Shown: positions 1-6,838 of the stretch, in pieces
How the letters are laid out: each line of letters opens with the position of its first letter
How positions within the stretch are numbered: position 1 is the first letter of the stretch
The notes under the pieces: model-generated
Database searches by the model: none
The model's input: only the letters and a program-made list of their open reading frames with translations
Told to the model about the DNA's origin: nothing
Translations under genes and position numbers: made by a program
NCBI GenBank assembly: GCA_017466965.1
Contig: JAFTTD010000352.1
Coordinates: 1 to 7,729 of the forward strand
Direction: 5' to 3'
Length of the DNA: 7,729 nucleotides
Source of the DNA: Bacteroidaceae bacterium
GTDB lineage: Bacteria; Bacteroidota; Bacteroidia; Bacteroidales; Bacteroidaceae

Positions 1-1
1 A

Positions 2-121
2 TTAGGGTTTGTCCATCCTCGTACAGGAGAAGAAATGAATTTTTCCTCTGAACTTCCAGAAGACATGACTATGCTTCTTGAGAAGTGGAGAGGCTATATT
101 GCAAACAGAGAATTGGAATGA
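2..121 (+). CDS. RluA/RluD-family 23S rRNA pseudouridine synthase, C-terminal end (partial)
   Basis: Only the last 39 residues and the TGA stop are present; the gene begins before the window. The visible peptide contains LGFVHPRTGEEMNFSSELPEDM, which matches the conserved tail of RluA-family pseudouridine synthases, where a late HP-x-T-G/E stretch is followed by an F-x-S/A-x-LP-x-D segment. Family members isomerise uridine to pseudouridine in 23S rRNA (RluD acts on helix 69) in the cytoplasm. The catalytic Asp motif lies upstream and cannot be seen, so the exact paralogue (RluA, RluC or RluD) is not settled. The RluD assignment rests partly on my recollection that an rluD-like gene often precedes ddl in Bacteroidales. 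The next gene starts 62 nt downstream on the same strand, consistent with an operon. This gene uses TGA as a normal terminator, which matters for judging the internal TGA in ddl. Confidence 0.85.
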   Translation, partial: LGFVHPRTGEEMNFSSELPEDMTMLLEKWRGYIANRELE

Positions 122-134
122 GTCTTTGATTGTT

Positions 135-148
135 TTGCCGCAAGGCAA
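135..148 (+). other. Short hairpin with GCAA (GNRA) tetraloop in the rluD-like/ddl spacer
   Basis: TTGCC (135-139) and GGCAA (144-148) are perfect reverse complements around a GCAA loop, which is a GNRA tetraloop. No T tract follows, so it is not an intrinsic terminator. If transcribed it would form a compact mRNA hairpin 14 nt after the preceding stop and 35 nt before the ddl start. It could act in mRNA processing or stability, but such short stems also arise by chance. Confidence 0.3.
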
Positions 149-183
149 GGTTGTCATAACATGATAAAAAACATATATTGAAA

Positions 184-1185
184 ATGAAAAAAATAATAGC
201 CATCATTGCAGGTGGGGATTCTTCAGAATACGGAGTTTCAATGCGCAGCGCAAACTCTATATATGGCTGGATTGATCGTGAAAAGTTTATACCTTATATA
301 ATAGAGATAGTAGGACAGGAGTGGAATGTGTTGCTTTCTGATGACAAGAAGGAACCAGTCAATCGTCATGATTTCACATTTCAGGAATGAGGGCATACTG
401 TCCGCCCTGATTTTGCATACATCACTATTCATGGGACGCCTGGAGAAAACGGAATACTTCAGGGGTATTTTGAATTATTGCGCATACCATATTCTACCAG
501 TGGCATATTGGTGGAATCGCTTACGTTCAACAAATTCGCACTTAATCAGTACCTCAAAGGCTTTGGGGTGAGAATTGCGGAATCAATACTTCTTCGTGCA
601 GGGCAAAGCATCAGCAGCGATGATGTTGTGGAAAAAGTTGGTCTGCCGTGTTTCATTAAGCCTAATGAGGGCGGTTCAAGTTTCGGAGTCACTAAATGCA
701 AGACGTTGGAAGACATACAGCCTGCTATAGCGTTGGCAATGAATGAAAGCCCTGAGGTCATCATAGAGGCCGCAATCGTAGGAACGGAAATATCAAACGG
801 CGTTTATAAAACTCGTGACGGAAGAGGGCAGGTGCTGCCTATAACAGAAGTTGTCAGTGAAGATGAATTTTTCGATTATGATGCCAAATATAATGGAAAG
901 GTAAAAGAAATAACTCCTGCACGTCTTTCAGAAAGCACAACAAAACGAGTCCAGGCATTGACTTCTGCTATATACGACATTCTTGGTGCGTCAGGAATAA
1001 TCAGAATAGACTATATTATCTCTAAAGAGGAAACAGAAGGCAGAAGTGTAGAGAAGATTAATTTGTTGGAGGTCAATACTACTCCAGGAATGACTGCAAC
1101 AAGCTTTATTCCTCAACAGGCTGAGGCTGCAGGATTGAAAATGACAGATGTCCTGACTGCTGTGATAGAGGATAAAATTTCATAA
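184..1185 (+). pseudogene. ddl: D-alanine--D-alanine ligase with an in-frame TGA at codon 69
   Basis: Ddl joins two D-alanines using ATP in the cytoplasm, making the dipeptide for the peptidoglycan stem. Reading through the TGA at 388-390, the frame gives 333 positions, a normal Ddl length. The N-terminus has IIAGGDSSEYGVS with the binding Glu15. HGTPGENG (codons 83-90) is the first family signature. FDYDAKYN holds Tyr236, equivalent to the Tyr expected in D-Ala-D-Ala rather than D-lactate ligases. Arg274, Asp276, Glu296 and Asn298 (IRID...LLEVNTTPG) form the Mg-ATP site. ATG 184 is preferred over an in-frame TTG at 178 because it gives the usual MKKIIAIIAGG start. The frame is identical on both sides of the stop, so this is a substitution-type nonsense codon, not a frameshift. 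Restarting downstream (for example TTG 478) would lose the N-terminal lobe and HGTPGENG. As read, the gene is broken unless the base is a sequencing error or the stop is read through. Confidence 0.85.
388..390 (+). other. Premature in-frame TGA within ddl
   Basis: Upstream codons read ...HDFTFQE and downstream codons read GHTVRPDFAYITIHGTPGENG without any change of frame. From memory of Bacteroidales Ddl sequences, this point is a variable turn, commonly written E-N-G, before the D-Y/F-A-Y-I strand. A single base change from GGA, CGA, AGA, TCA or TTA would create it. Other genes in the window contain no internal TGA and the preceding gene ends in TGA, so a reassigned genetic code is unlikely. 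Confidence 0.9.
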
Positions 1186-1212
1186 TACAATAAACCCTAA
1201 AATATTAGCACT

Positions 1213-2364
1213 ATGGCAAACATTCATGATTTTGACGACATTCGTCCGTATTTGCCGGAAGAACTTCCGGAAGTTTATGAACGCTTATTGGCAGATCCTG
1301 AGTTCCAATACGCTTTGTCTGTTGTGTATCAGGGAGTCCCCTTTGAAAAATTGGCTCAGATGATACGCAACTCTGGAACTTCTGACGAGTTTCAGGTGAC
1401 ATGTATTCGTCCTATGCTGCAGATGCTGCTTGATAAGGCAAGCGATGGCATGACTACAGATTTTTCTGCCATTACAGACAGAAACAAATCCTATACCTTC
1501 ATTTCTAACCATCGTGACATTGTGCTTGATTCTGCTTTCTTGTGCTATGGACTTTTGGCTGAAGGCATGAAGACTGTGGAGATTGCAATAGGCGATAATC
1601 TTCTGATACGTCCGTGGATTAAGGATTTGGTAAGAGTGAACAAGTCGTTTATTGTTCAGCGTGCGTTGACAATGCGTCAGATGCTTGAGGCTTCTGCCAA
1701 GATGTCTCGTTATATGCATTTTGCTATAAATGAAAAGAAAGAGAATATTTGGATAGCCCAGCGTGAAGGACGTGCAAAAGACTCTAATGACCGCACGCAG
1801 GACAGTGTGCTCAAAATGATGGCAATGGGAGGCGAAGGTACAGTTGTTCAGAGATTGAAGGATTTGAACATCGTTCCGCTTTCTATTTCATACGAATATG
1901 ACCCATGTGATTTTCTGAAGGCTGAAGAGTTCCAGAACAAAAGGGACATTGAAGGTTTCAAAAAGAGCAAGCAGGATGACCTCGACAACATGAAGACTGG
2001 TATATTCGGACACAAAGGACATATACACTATCATGCCGCGCCATGCATTAATGAGTGGTTGGATACTATCGACCCTGACACTCCTAAAACAGAGATTTTC
2101 AAACTTGTGGCTGAACATATAGACCAGCAGATTCACGCTGGATATGTGTTGTATCCATGCAACTATATAGCTGTTGACATGCTGAAAGGAAATGCAGAAT
2201 TTGCAGATAAATATACAGCTGAACAGAAAGCATATTTCGAGGCGTATTTAGCCAAGAAAGTCTCTATGATAAAAATAGAGAATAAGGATGAGGCGTTTTT
2301 GCGTGAGCGCATACTCACAATGTATGCAAATCCGACATTGAACAAGCTTTGTGCAGAGAAATAG
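1213..2364 (+). CDS. PlsC/PlsB-superfamily glycerol-phosphate acyltransferase
   Basis: This 383-residue soluble-looking protein matches the Bacteroidales family usually annotated as 1-acyl-sn-glycerol-3-phosphate acyltransferase. Such enzymes transfer an acyl chain to (lyso)phosphatidate-type acceptors in phospholipid synthesis at the inner membrane. Block I is TFISNHRDIVLDSAF (residues about 95-109) with the catalytic-type His100. The usual pattern is H-x4-D, whereas the acids here are Asp102 and Asp106, so the spacing is non-canonical. A block II-like stretch, IGDNLLIRPWIKDLVRVNKSFIVQR, ends near residue 150. Block III is WIAQREGRAKDSNDRTQ (180-196), equivalent to the EGTRS region. IVPLSISYEYDP (220-231) matches block IV. 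I see no clear transmembrane segment. The gene starts 27 nt after the ddl stop and the next ORF starts 12 nt downstream, supporting co-transcription. The substrate is inferred from the family and not proven here; acylation of another envelope lipid is possible. Confidence 0.85.
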   Translation: MANIHDFDDIRPYLPEELPEVYERLLADPEFQYALSVVYQGVPFEKLAQMIRNSGTSDEFQVTCIRPMLQMLLDKASDGMTTDFSAITDRNKSYTFISNHRDIVLDSAFLCYGLLAEGMKTVEIAIGDNLLIRPWIKDLVRVNKSFIVQRALTMRQMLEASAKMSRYMHFAINEKKENIWIAQREGRAKDSNDRTQDSVLKMMAMGGEGTVVQRLKDLNIVPLSISYEYDPCDFLKAEEFQNKRDIEGFKKSKQDDLDNMKTGIFGHKGHIHYHAAPCINEWLDTIDPDTPKTEIFKLVAEHIDQQIHAGYVLYPCNYIAVDMLKGNAEFADKYTAEQKAYFEAYLAKKVSMIKIENKDEAFLRERILTMYANPTLNKLCAEK

Positions 2365-2376
2365 AAGTTTCTGTTT

Positions 2377-3054
2377 ATGAAATCAGATAAATCACTGATA
2401 AGGCAGAGTGCATGGAACAAGAAGGTTCCGGCACTCTCTTTTTTACTTTTTGTTATTGCCTTTTCATTTGTTTCGTGCGATGATGATGAAAGTGTTTATC
2501 CTCCGTTGATAAGTGAACTGGTTGAGGCTGTTACAGACGAATGTGGAATAGTTGCCGGTATAGTTACGGACAAAGGTGTATGTTACGTTCCTCAAGAGGA
2601 GATTGTTTCCGAAAAGCCAGATACAGTGCTGCGATGCTTGTGTCGCTATACAATTGCTGAGGACGGTATGGTTAATGTTTACGGACTAAAACAAGTATTT
2701 TCTCAGCGCCCAATTCCTGTTGGCGAAGTTAAAGATGAGTCAATGGAGCCTGTTGTTTTGCGAAGTATGTGGAATAGCGGAGGATATATAAATATGGATA
2801 TAGGTATCCTTACTACTGGTAATGGTACACATTCGTTGGCTTTTGTCGTTGACAGTGTGTCTGAATCTTCTCTTGATGCGCGTACTACTGTTCATACTCG
2901 TTTGCTTCACAAGCGTCCGTTGGAAGATGCTGAATCTTATACCGAAAGACTATACATCAGTATGCCCGTAAAAGAATATGCAGAACTGTATGACTCAATA
3001 GCTGTTTCTGTCAATACATACGATGGACTTTCAGTTTCTAAGTTTTCATTTTAG
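2377..3054 (+). CDS. NigD-like outer-membrane lipoprotein
   Basis: The product has 225 residues. The N-terminus has basic residues, then a hydrophobic stretch (ALSFLLFVIAFSF, about 19-31) and an FVSC lipobox with Cys34, so it should be a lipoprotein. The residues after Cys are DDDES, an acidic run like the lipoprotein export signal of Bacteroidetes, which suggests surface exposure. The C-terminal half (VVLRSMWNSGGYINMDIGILTTG, then THSLAFVVDS, then an R-LYISMPVKEYAELYDSI stretch) resembles NigD-like proteins, small Bacteroidales lipoproteins of unknown biochemical role. The only usable start is ATG 2377; no ATG, GTG or TTG follows in frame before Cys34, so the signal-peptide codons necessarily overlap the terminator-like hairpin at 2405-2444. 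It lies 12 nt after the acyltransferase stop. I recall similar rluD-ddl-acyltransferase-nigD order in other Bacteroidales, but the functional link is unknown. Confidence 0.75.
   Translation: MKSDKSLIRQSAWNKKVPALSFLLFVIAFSFVSCDDDESVYPPLISELVEAVTDECGIVAGIVTDKGVCYVPQEEIVSEKPDTVLRCLCRYTIAEDGMVNVYGLKQVFSQRPIPVGEVKDESMEPVVLRSMWNSGGYINMDIGILTTGNGTHSLAFVVDSVSESSLDARTTVHTRLLHKRPLEDAESYTERLYISMPVKEYAELYDSIAVSVNTYDGLSVSKFSF
2405..2444 (+). terminator. Terminator-like hairpin inside the lipoprotein signal-peptide codons
   Basis: AGAGTGC (2405-2411) pairs perfectly with GCACTCT (2431-2437). Inside it, GGAAC (2414-2418) pairs with GTTCC (2425-2429) around a 6-nt loop, with a small AT/G internal loop between the two stems. 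After one C there are six Ts (2439-2444) and further T-rich sequence. This is the layout of an intrinsic terminator, about 40 nt past the acyltransferase stop. It falls within codons 10-23 of the lipoprotein gene. It may terminate part of the operon's transcription, or act as an attenuator that translating ribosomes melt. Confidence 0.5.
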
Positions 3055-3065
3055 GTTTTTTCGGA

Positions 3066-3085
3066 ATTATTAGAGTGCTAATAAT
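3066..3085. repeat. AT-rich perfect palindrome in the convergent gap
   Basis: ATTATTAG (3066-3073) and CTAATAAT (3078-3085) are perfect reverse complements with a 4-base AGTG spacer, 12 nt after the lipoprotein stop. Further downstream, GAGTTG (3086-3091) is inverted as CAACTC (3121-3126), and CTTGA (3106-3110) as TCAAG (3116-3120). The gap is therefore rich in stem-forming sequence before the main terminator. The role may be 3'-end stability; nothing here looks like a gene. Confidence 0.4.
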
Positions 3086-3152
3086 GAGTTGTGAATTAGG
3101 AACAACTTGAAAAGCTCAAGCAACTCAAAAACTTTAATGCTCCTCAGAACAT

Positions 3153-3196
3153 AAAAAGCGATGCACTTCACACAATCGAAGTGCACCGCTTTTTTT
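3153..3196. terminator. Bidirectional intrinsic terminator between convergent genes
   Basis: AAAAAGCG (3153-3160) pairs with CGCTTTTT (3187-3194) and TGCACTTC (3162-3169) pairs with GAAGTGCA (3178-3185), with a single A/C mismatch between the stems and an 8-nt loop. On the plus strand the stem ends in a run of seven Ts (3190-3196). On the minus strand the complementary A run provides a U tract. It lies about 100 nt after the lipoprotein stop and about 20 nt past the glycosidase stop, so it can end both transcripts. Confidence 0.9.
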
Positions 3197-3216
3197 ATTA
3201 TAAGACCGTTCTTGTT

Positions 3217-6200
3217 TTATTTAAGAGCTTCTTTAAGAGTTGTTTCAGCCTTAATAATCATGTCCTTAGTACCGCTACCGTCGTAAACATATCTTACAAC
3301 CATGTCTGCATATTGAAGAGCTTCCTTCAGTGCTTGCTGGTTTGTAGCTGTTGCGCGGCGTGCGCCACGGATGAGGCGACGTAGATCGTCGAGGTCTTCA
3401 GGTTCTGCAAGGTTGCCTGGGCGCATACCGTTTACAACAGAGTTCATTGAAGATGCTGTTGCGTTCACTTCTTCCTGGTTGTAGTTCTTGTCCTTGTTGT
3501 CGAGAACCTTTTGTGCCTGGTCATAAATGCGCATCATGCGAGTGAATCCGTGATTTGCCCAAGGTGAGAACTCTGGAACTTTCACTTCAAGTGCATTCCA
3601 TTTGTCCTGAGCTTCCTTGCGTTCCTTGGCAATGGCAATAACTTCCTTGAGTTTTGTCTTGTCAACAGAATTCACGTCAACGAGTGCCTTGACGCTTTGG
3701 TCAAGCTGGTAGAGCTGATTGTCAAGCTTCTGCTGTGAATCGCTGTTCTTGCAGACTGCCTCTGCTGCTGCGCATGCCTTAGTCATGTTTTCATAGCTGT
3801 CCCAAGTGTAGTTCTTCTTGTCAAGAGCCTTAGCTTCTTCTATTGCCTTTACAAGTTCCTTGTTGTTCACTTTGCGAGCTACAAGCTGGCTGATGGCATT
3901 TTCAATGTTTGCAATGCGTTCGTTAACAGATGCGCCTGTTACTTCACCGTTAAGGCTGAAATCCGTTGCTTCGTCAGCTGCGGCTTTGAATGCCTTGTAT
4001 GAAGCTTTCTTGTAGTTCTTTGAACTGTAGTATTTCACTTCTTCTAATTTTGCAGTCAGAGGCTTAAGTAGTTCTGCGCGAGGGTCTGCAAGTTCGTTGA
4101 TGCGGAAGTAGTGAGTGAGGTGCTTGTCTGCACTGTAGTCAGGAATGAATTTGCGTCCGCCAATTTCAAGGCTGTATATGTTGCCGTTGTATCCGGTGTC
4201 GCTTGTTGCGCCGTTGAGCTTGATGAGGTCAAGGCTTGAGTCAATGTTGATTTGAGCCTGTTCCCAGTTCTCAACACCTTCTGAAATCATAGCGAGCGGT
4301 CCGTACATTAGTGTTCCTACCCATGCGCTTTCAAGTTTGTCATGACCATAGTTGATGTGCTTTGTAAATGGCATTGTCACTTCCACAACGTCTCCTGTCT
4401 GCCACTGGCGTGCAGGTATTTCAACGTATGAGCATGGCTTGTATTCTGTAGCTACTGACTTGCCGTTGAGCTTAATGTCAAATCCCTTTGTTGCCCAGTA
4501 TGGAACACGAAGCTTAAGTGCGAAAGATGCGCTTCCGTTTGCAATCTTGATAGTTGATTTTTCAGCTGGCCACAAGCAGTCTTGCTTGATTGTTACACCT
4601 TTTGCTTTCCAGTTTGCAGTTGATGGGATGTAGAGTCCTACCCACATTGTGTTGTCATTCACGAAGTATGCTGCTTCCTGATATTTAACGTGGCTCTCAG
4701 AACCTGTACCTCCACAGCATGTTGACTGAGGTGTGTTGTTGCCCCAAGGCTTTGAAGCGTTCAGACCAATGGCATACTGGTAAGTTGTCATGTAGTGTGT
4801 CGGATGAACAGAACCTACAATCTGGTTGTAGAGGATGCGCTCGTAATAGTCCATGTATTCAGCGTTGTCAGGGTCGAAGCAGTTGAGGTCCTTTGTCAGT
4901 TTTGCAAGGTTGTAAGCACAGCAAGTTTCGTTGATGTTAGGATTCTCAAGCATGTTTACAATCTGAGTGTATGGCTGGCGGAACATTTCTCCGTTTCCAA
5001 CACCGCCCGGAGCGTAAGCATAGCGTCCCTGAACCATTGCCCAGAAGTTGAGGGCAAGGTTGTAGTAGTAAGGATTTGCGTTGCCGCGGTAGCTGCGCAA
5101 TGCACTTGTGATTTTTGGAATGTGCTGGTTGGCATGGCGAGTACGGATGTCGTCCACGTTCTTAGCGAGAGGGTCGAAGAATGCAGGGCTGTCGAAGAAA
5201 CTTGCTGCTTCAAGGAGCTTAGCTTTTTCTTCCTTGTCTGTTACCATTTCAGACAGGCGTGAGAGCGATTCTCCTGTACCGCCGTCTTCACCGGCGATAT
5301 ACATGTTCCACATTTCATAGCGGTTGCCTGGCTTAGCTCTGCGCTCTTCCTGAGTTCCGTCCTTCTGTACGAATGTACGGTAGTGCAGACGGTTCCAAAT
5401 CCACAGACCCATATCTTTGGCAATAAGTAAGGCCTTAGCTGCTATTTCCTTGTCGTCCACGTTGTTTGATATGTCAATGAGTCCGGCAAGCTGCTTGTGG
5501 ATAGAGTAATAAGGAGCCCATACCCACTGTTCGTTGTTATATCCGCGGTACATTTCAATGAGAACAGCATGGTGAGCAGGTATTGCATTCAGATAGCCAT
5601 ATCCGTATTTTGCCCAGTCTTTCTTGTGCTCATTGAAGGCATCCCATGTTCCCTTCATTTCGCGAAGTTCAGCTTCAGGAGCGAAGTCGCGTGCTTCCCA
5701 ATATCTGCCAAGCTTCTTGTCCCAAACGAAAGTCTTCTCCTGACAAGCGCGGAGTTCGTCAACCATGCGTTTGATGTTCTTCAGGAGCGCAGCTTTGTCT
5801 GCAGGGTCTGTTGCGCTGGCGTATGCAAATGCAAGCGCAGACATATAGTGTCCTGAACCATGTCCTTTAAGTTTTGTAGTAGGAGAGTCCCAGCCGTCAG
5901 AAGTCTTGTAGCCTTCTGTACTCATGCCGTAAGTGTCGCGGTAGTTGTAGAGCTGCTGGCTAACATCCCAGCTGAGAATAGCCTTGATGTCGAGATTGCG
6001 GTTTGAAGTAAGGCGGTTGTCACCGTCAACAGTCACGTCATTAAGCGGAAGCGGTTCTGCCACAGTCTTGTTTGAAGGCACTTTGTAAGTTCCTGCCACA
6101 ACCTTAACGTTTGCTTCAATAGGGAAACCGTTGGCAGTAGTGTTGTCACCGATGATGTGACCGCCAATCTTGTAAGTTTTGCCTACAGGGTAAAGTTCGG

Positions 6201-6501
6201 CGTTAGCCTGGTCTTTTTCTGTAGCCAATGCTGAATTGTCCCATTTAGTTTGGCGGAACTCAGATGTGCCGTCAGAATAAGTAACCCAAACCTGGAACGG
6301 CAGTCTTGGCACTGTTCCTACAGGCGATTCCACATTGATAGCTTCCACTTTCACAATCTTGCGAGTGCCGCTTTCTGGCGCGCTCACTGCTGCAGCCAAA
6401 GGCGAGTCTGCAAAAAGGTTTGAAGGCATAGCATTCACAGGTGATGTCATGAGCAAACACATGGCTCCGCACATCACATAGTTTACATTTCTTCTCATCA
6501 T
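3217..6501 (-). CDS. Secreted GH127/GH146-type glycoside hydrolase with Big_4 and FIVAR-like domains
   Basis: The 1094-residue product probably removes beta-L-arabinofuranose from plant arabinans or glycoproteins. A signal peptide covers about residues 1-24 (cleavage near VNA/MP). Residues about 46-137 form a Big_4 Ig-like domain (VESPVGTVPRLPFQVWVTYSDGT). The catalytic DUF1680 domain covers about 150-715: GHGSGHYMSALAFAYAS (213-229), SIHKQLAG (333-340), RHANQHIPK (455-463), GGVGNGEMF (499-507), NETCCAYN (524-531) and TCCGGTGSE (594-602). By analogy with HypBA1, Glu525, Cys527, Cys595 and Cys596 are the zinc ligands, Cys595 is the nucleophile and Glu505 the acid/base. A beta-domain (about 725-800) precedes three or four FIVAR-like helical repeats (about 808-1094). 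The 3' terminator is about 20 nt past the stop. A second Met follows at once (6498), so the start is ambiguous by one codon. No SusC/SusD pair is visible. GH127 versus GH146 and the substrate remain unproven. Confidence 0.88.
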   Translation of the reverse strand: MMRRNVNYVMCGAMCLLMTSPVNAMPSNLFADSPLAAAVSAPESGTRKIVKVEAINVESPVGTVPRLPFQVWVTYSDGTSEFRQTKWDNSALATEKDQANAELYPVGKTYKIGGHIIGDNTTANGFPIEANVKVVAGTYKVPSNKTVAEPLPLNDVTVDGDNRLTSNRNLDIKAILSWDVSQQLYNYRDTYGMSTEGYKTSDGWDSPTTKLKGHGSGHYMSALAFAYASATDPADKAALLKNIKRMVDELRACQEKTFVWDKKLGRYWEARDFAPEAELREMKGTWDAFNEHKKDWAKYGYGYLNAIPAHHAVLIEMYRGYNNEQWVWAPYYSIHKQLAGLIDISNNVDDKEIAAKALLIAKDMGLWIWNRLHYRTFVQKDGTQEERRAKPGNRYEMWNMYIAGEDGGTGESLSRLSEMVTDKEEKAKLLEAASFFDSPAFFDPLAKNVDDIRTRHANQHIPKITSALRSYRGNANPYYYNLALNFWAMVQGRYAYAPGGVGNGEMFRQPYTQIVNMLENPNINETCCAYNLAKLTKDLNCFDPDNAEYMDYYERILYNQIVGSVHPTHYMTTYQYAIGLNASKPWGNNTPQSTCCGGTGSESHVKYQEAAYFVNDNTMWVGLYIPSTANWKAKGVTIKQDCLWPAEKSTIKIANGSASFALKLRVPYWATKGFDIKLNGKSVATEYKPCSYVEIPARQWQTGDVVEVTMPFTKHINYGHDKLESAWVGTLMYGPLAMISEGVENWEQAQINIDSSLDLIKLNGATSDTGYNGNIYSLEIGGRKFIPDYSADKHLTHYFRINELADPRAELLKPLTAKLEEVKYYSSKNYKKASYKAFKAAADEATDFSLNGEVTGASVNERIANIENAISQLVARKVNNKELVKAIEEAKALDKKNYTWDSYENMTKACAAAEAVCKNSDSQQKLDNQLYQLDQSVKALVDVNSVDKTKLKEVIAIAKERKEAQDKWNALEVKVPEFSPWANHGFTRMMRIYDQAQKVLDNKDKNYNQEEVNATASSMNSVVNGMRPGNLAEPEDLDDLRRLIRGARRATATNQQALKEALQYADMVVRYVYDGSGTKDMIIKAETTLKEALK

Positions 6502-6542
6502 TGATTTTAGTGTTTTATAATAGTTTTGTATAGTATTTCAGG

Positions 6543-6660
6543 TTTTTGAGTTCTTAAGTTTATAAGTTTTTGAGTTTTAGAGTTTGCTATACCATCCTAT
6601 GGTGCCGTCTGAACTCCCAAACTTCTGAACTCCTGAACTCCTAAAAACTTAACTCCTTAT
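6543..6660. repeat. gagtt/aactc-rich imperfect inverted repeat in the glycosidase 5' leader
   Basis: On the plus strand the left part (6546-6585) is built of gagtt, aagttt and gagttt words. The right part (6609-6656) is built of their complements, with TGAACTCC at 6610-6617, 6626-6633 and 6634-6641; the last two are in tandem. Between them ACCAT (6591-6595) and ATGGT (6599-6603) form a small apical hairpin. The arms are mutually complementary only imperfectly. With a start site near 6670 the whole element is transcribed in the leader of the minus-strand gene. It may be a dispersed intergenic repeat or a structured leader. Confidence 0.5.
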
Positions 6661-6675
6661 TACTCATTATCCTGA

Positions 6676-6683
6676 CAAAGGTA
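6676..6683 (-). promoter_or_regulatory. Bacteroidetes-type -7 box for the glycosidase gene
   Basis: On the minus strand these bases read TACCTTTG, a full match to the Bacteroidetes primary-sigma -7 consensus TAnnTTTG. About 20 nt upstream lies a T-rich run (complement of 6701-6707) instead of an exact TTTG -33 box. Transcription would start near 6670 and leave a leader of about 170 nt before the ATG at 6501. Confidence 0.6.
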
Positions 6684-6838
6684 ATTAATTCTGTTTAAAT
6701 AAAAAAATAATGTTGACTTTTGTTAAAGAGGCGCATTGTTTGCTGTCTAATTGCAATGTGTTTGTAACGAGGTTTTTTTCTTGTTTTATCCCTGTGTTTC
6801 AAGGCTTTTTGCACAAGCTCCGGAATCAGTGCGCTGGA

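Noticed and set aside
388..390. TGA as a reassigned sense codon or selenocysteine
   Set aside because: The neighbouring gene terminates with TGA, other genes have no internal TGA, no selenocysteine-like active-site context exists, and the position is a variable turn in Ddl.
478..1185. A separate shorter gene starting at TTG 478
   Set aside because: It is simply the downstream part of ddl in the same frame; starting there would remove the HGTPGENG signature and the N-terminal lobe, and no start signal is visible.
1285..1719. A 144-residue minus-strand open frame opposite the acyltransferase
   Set aside because: It is antisense to well-conserved acyltransferase blocks and has no signal peptide, domain or start context of its own.
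4795..5262. A 155-residue plus-strand open frame opposite the glycosidase
   Set aside because: It lies fully antisense to the conserved catalytic domain; its Val/Cys-rich translation has no recognisable motif, so it is a shadow of the codon use on the other strand.
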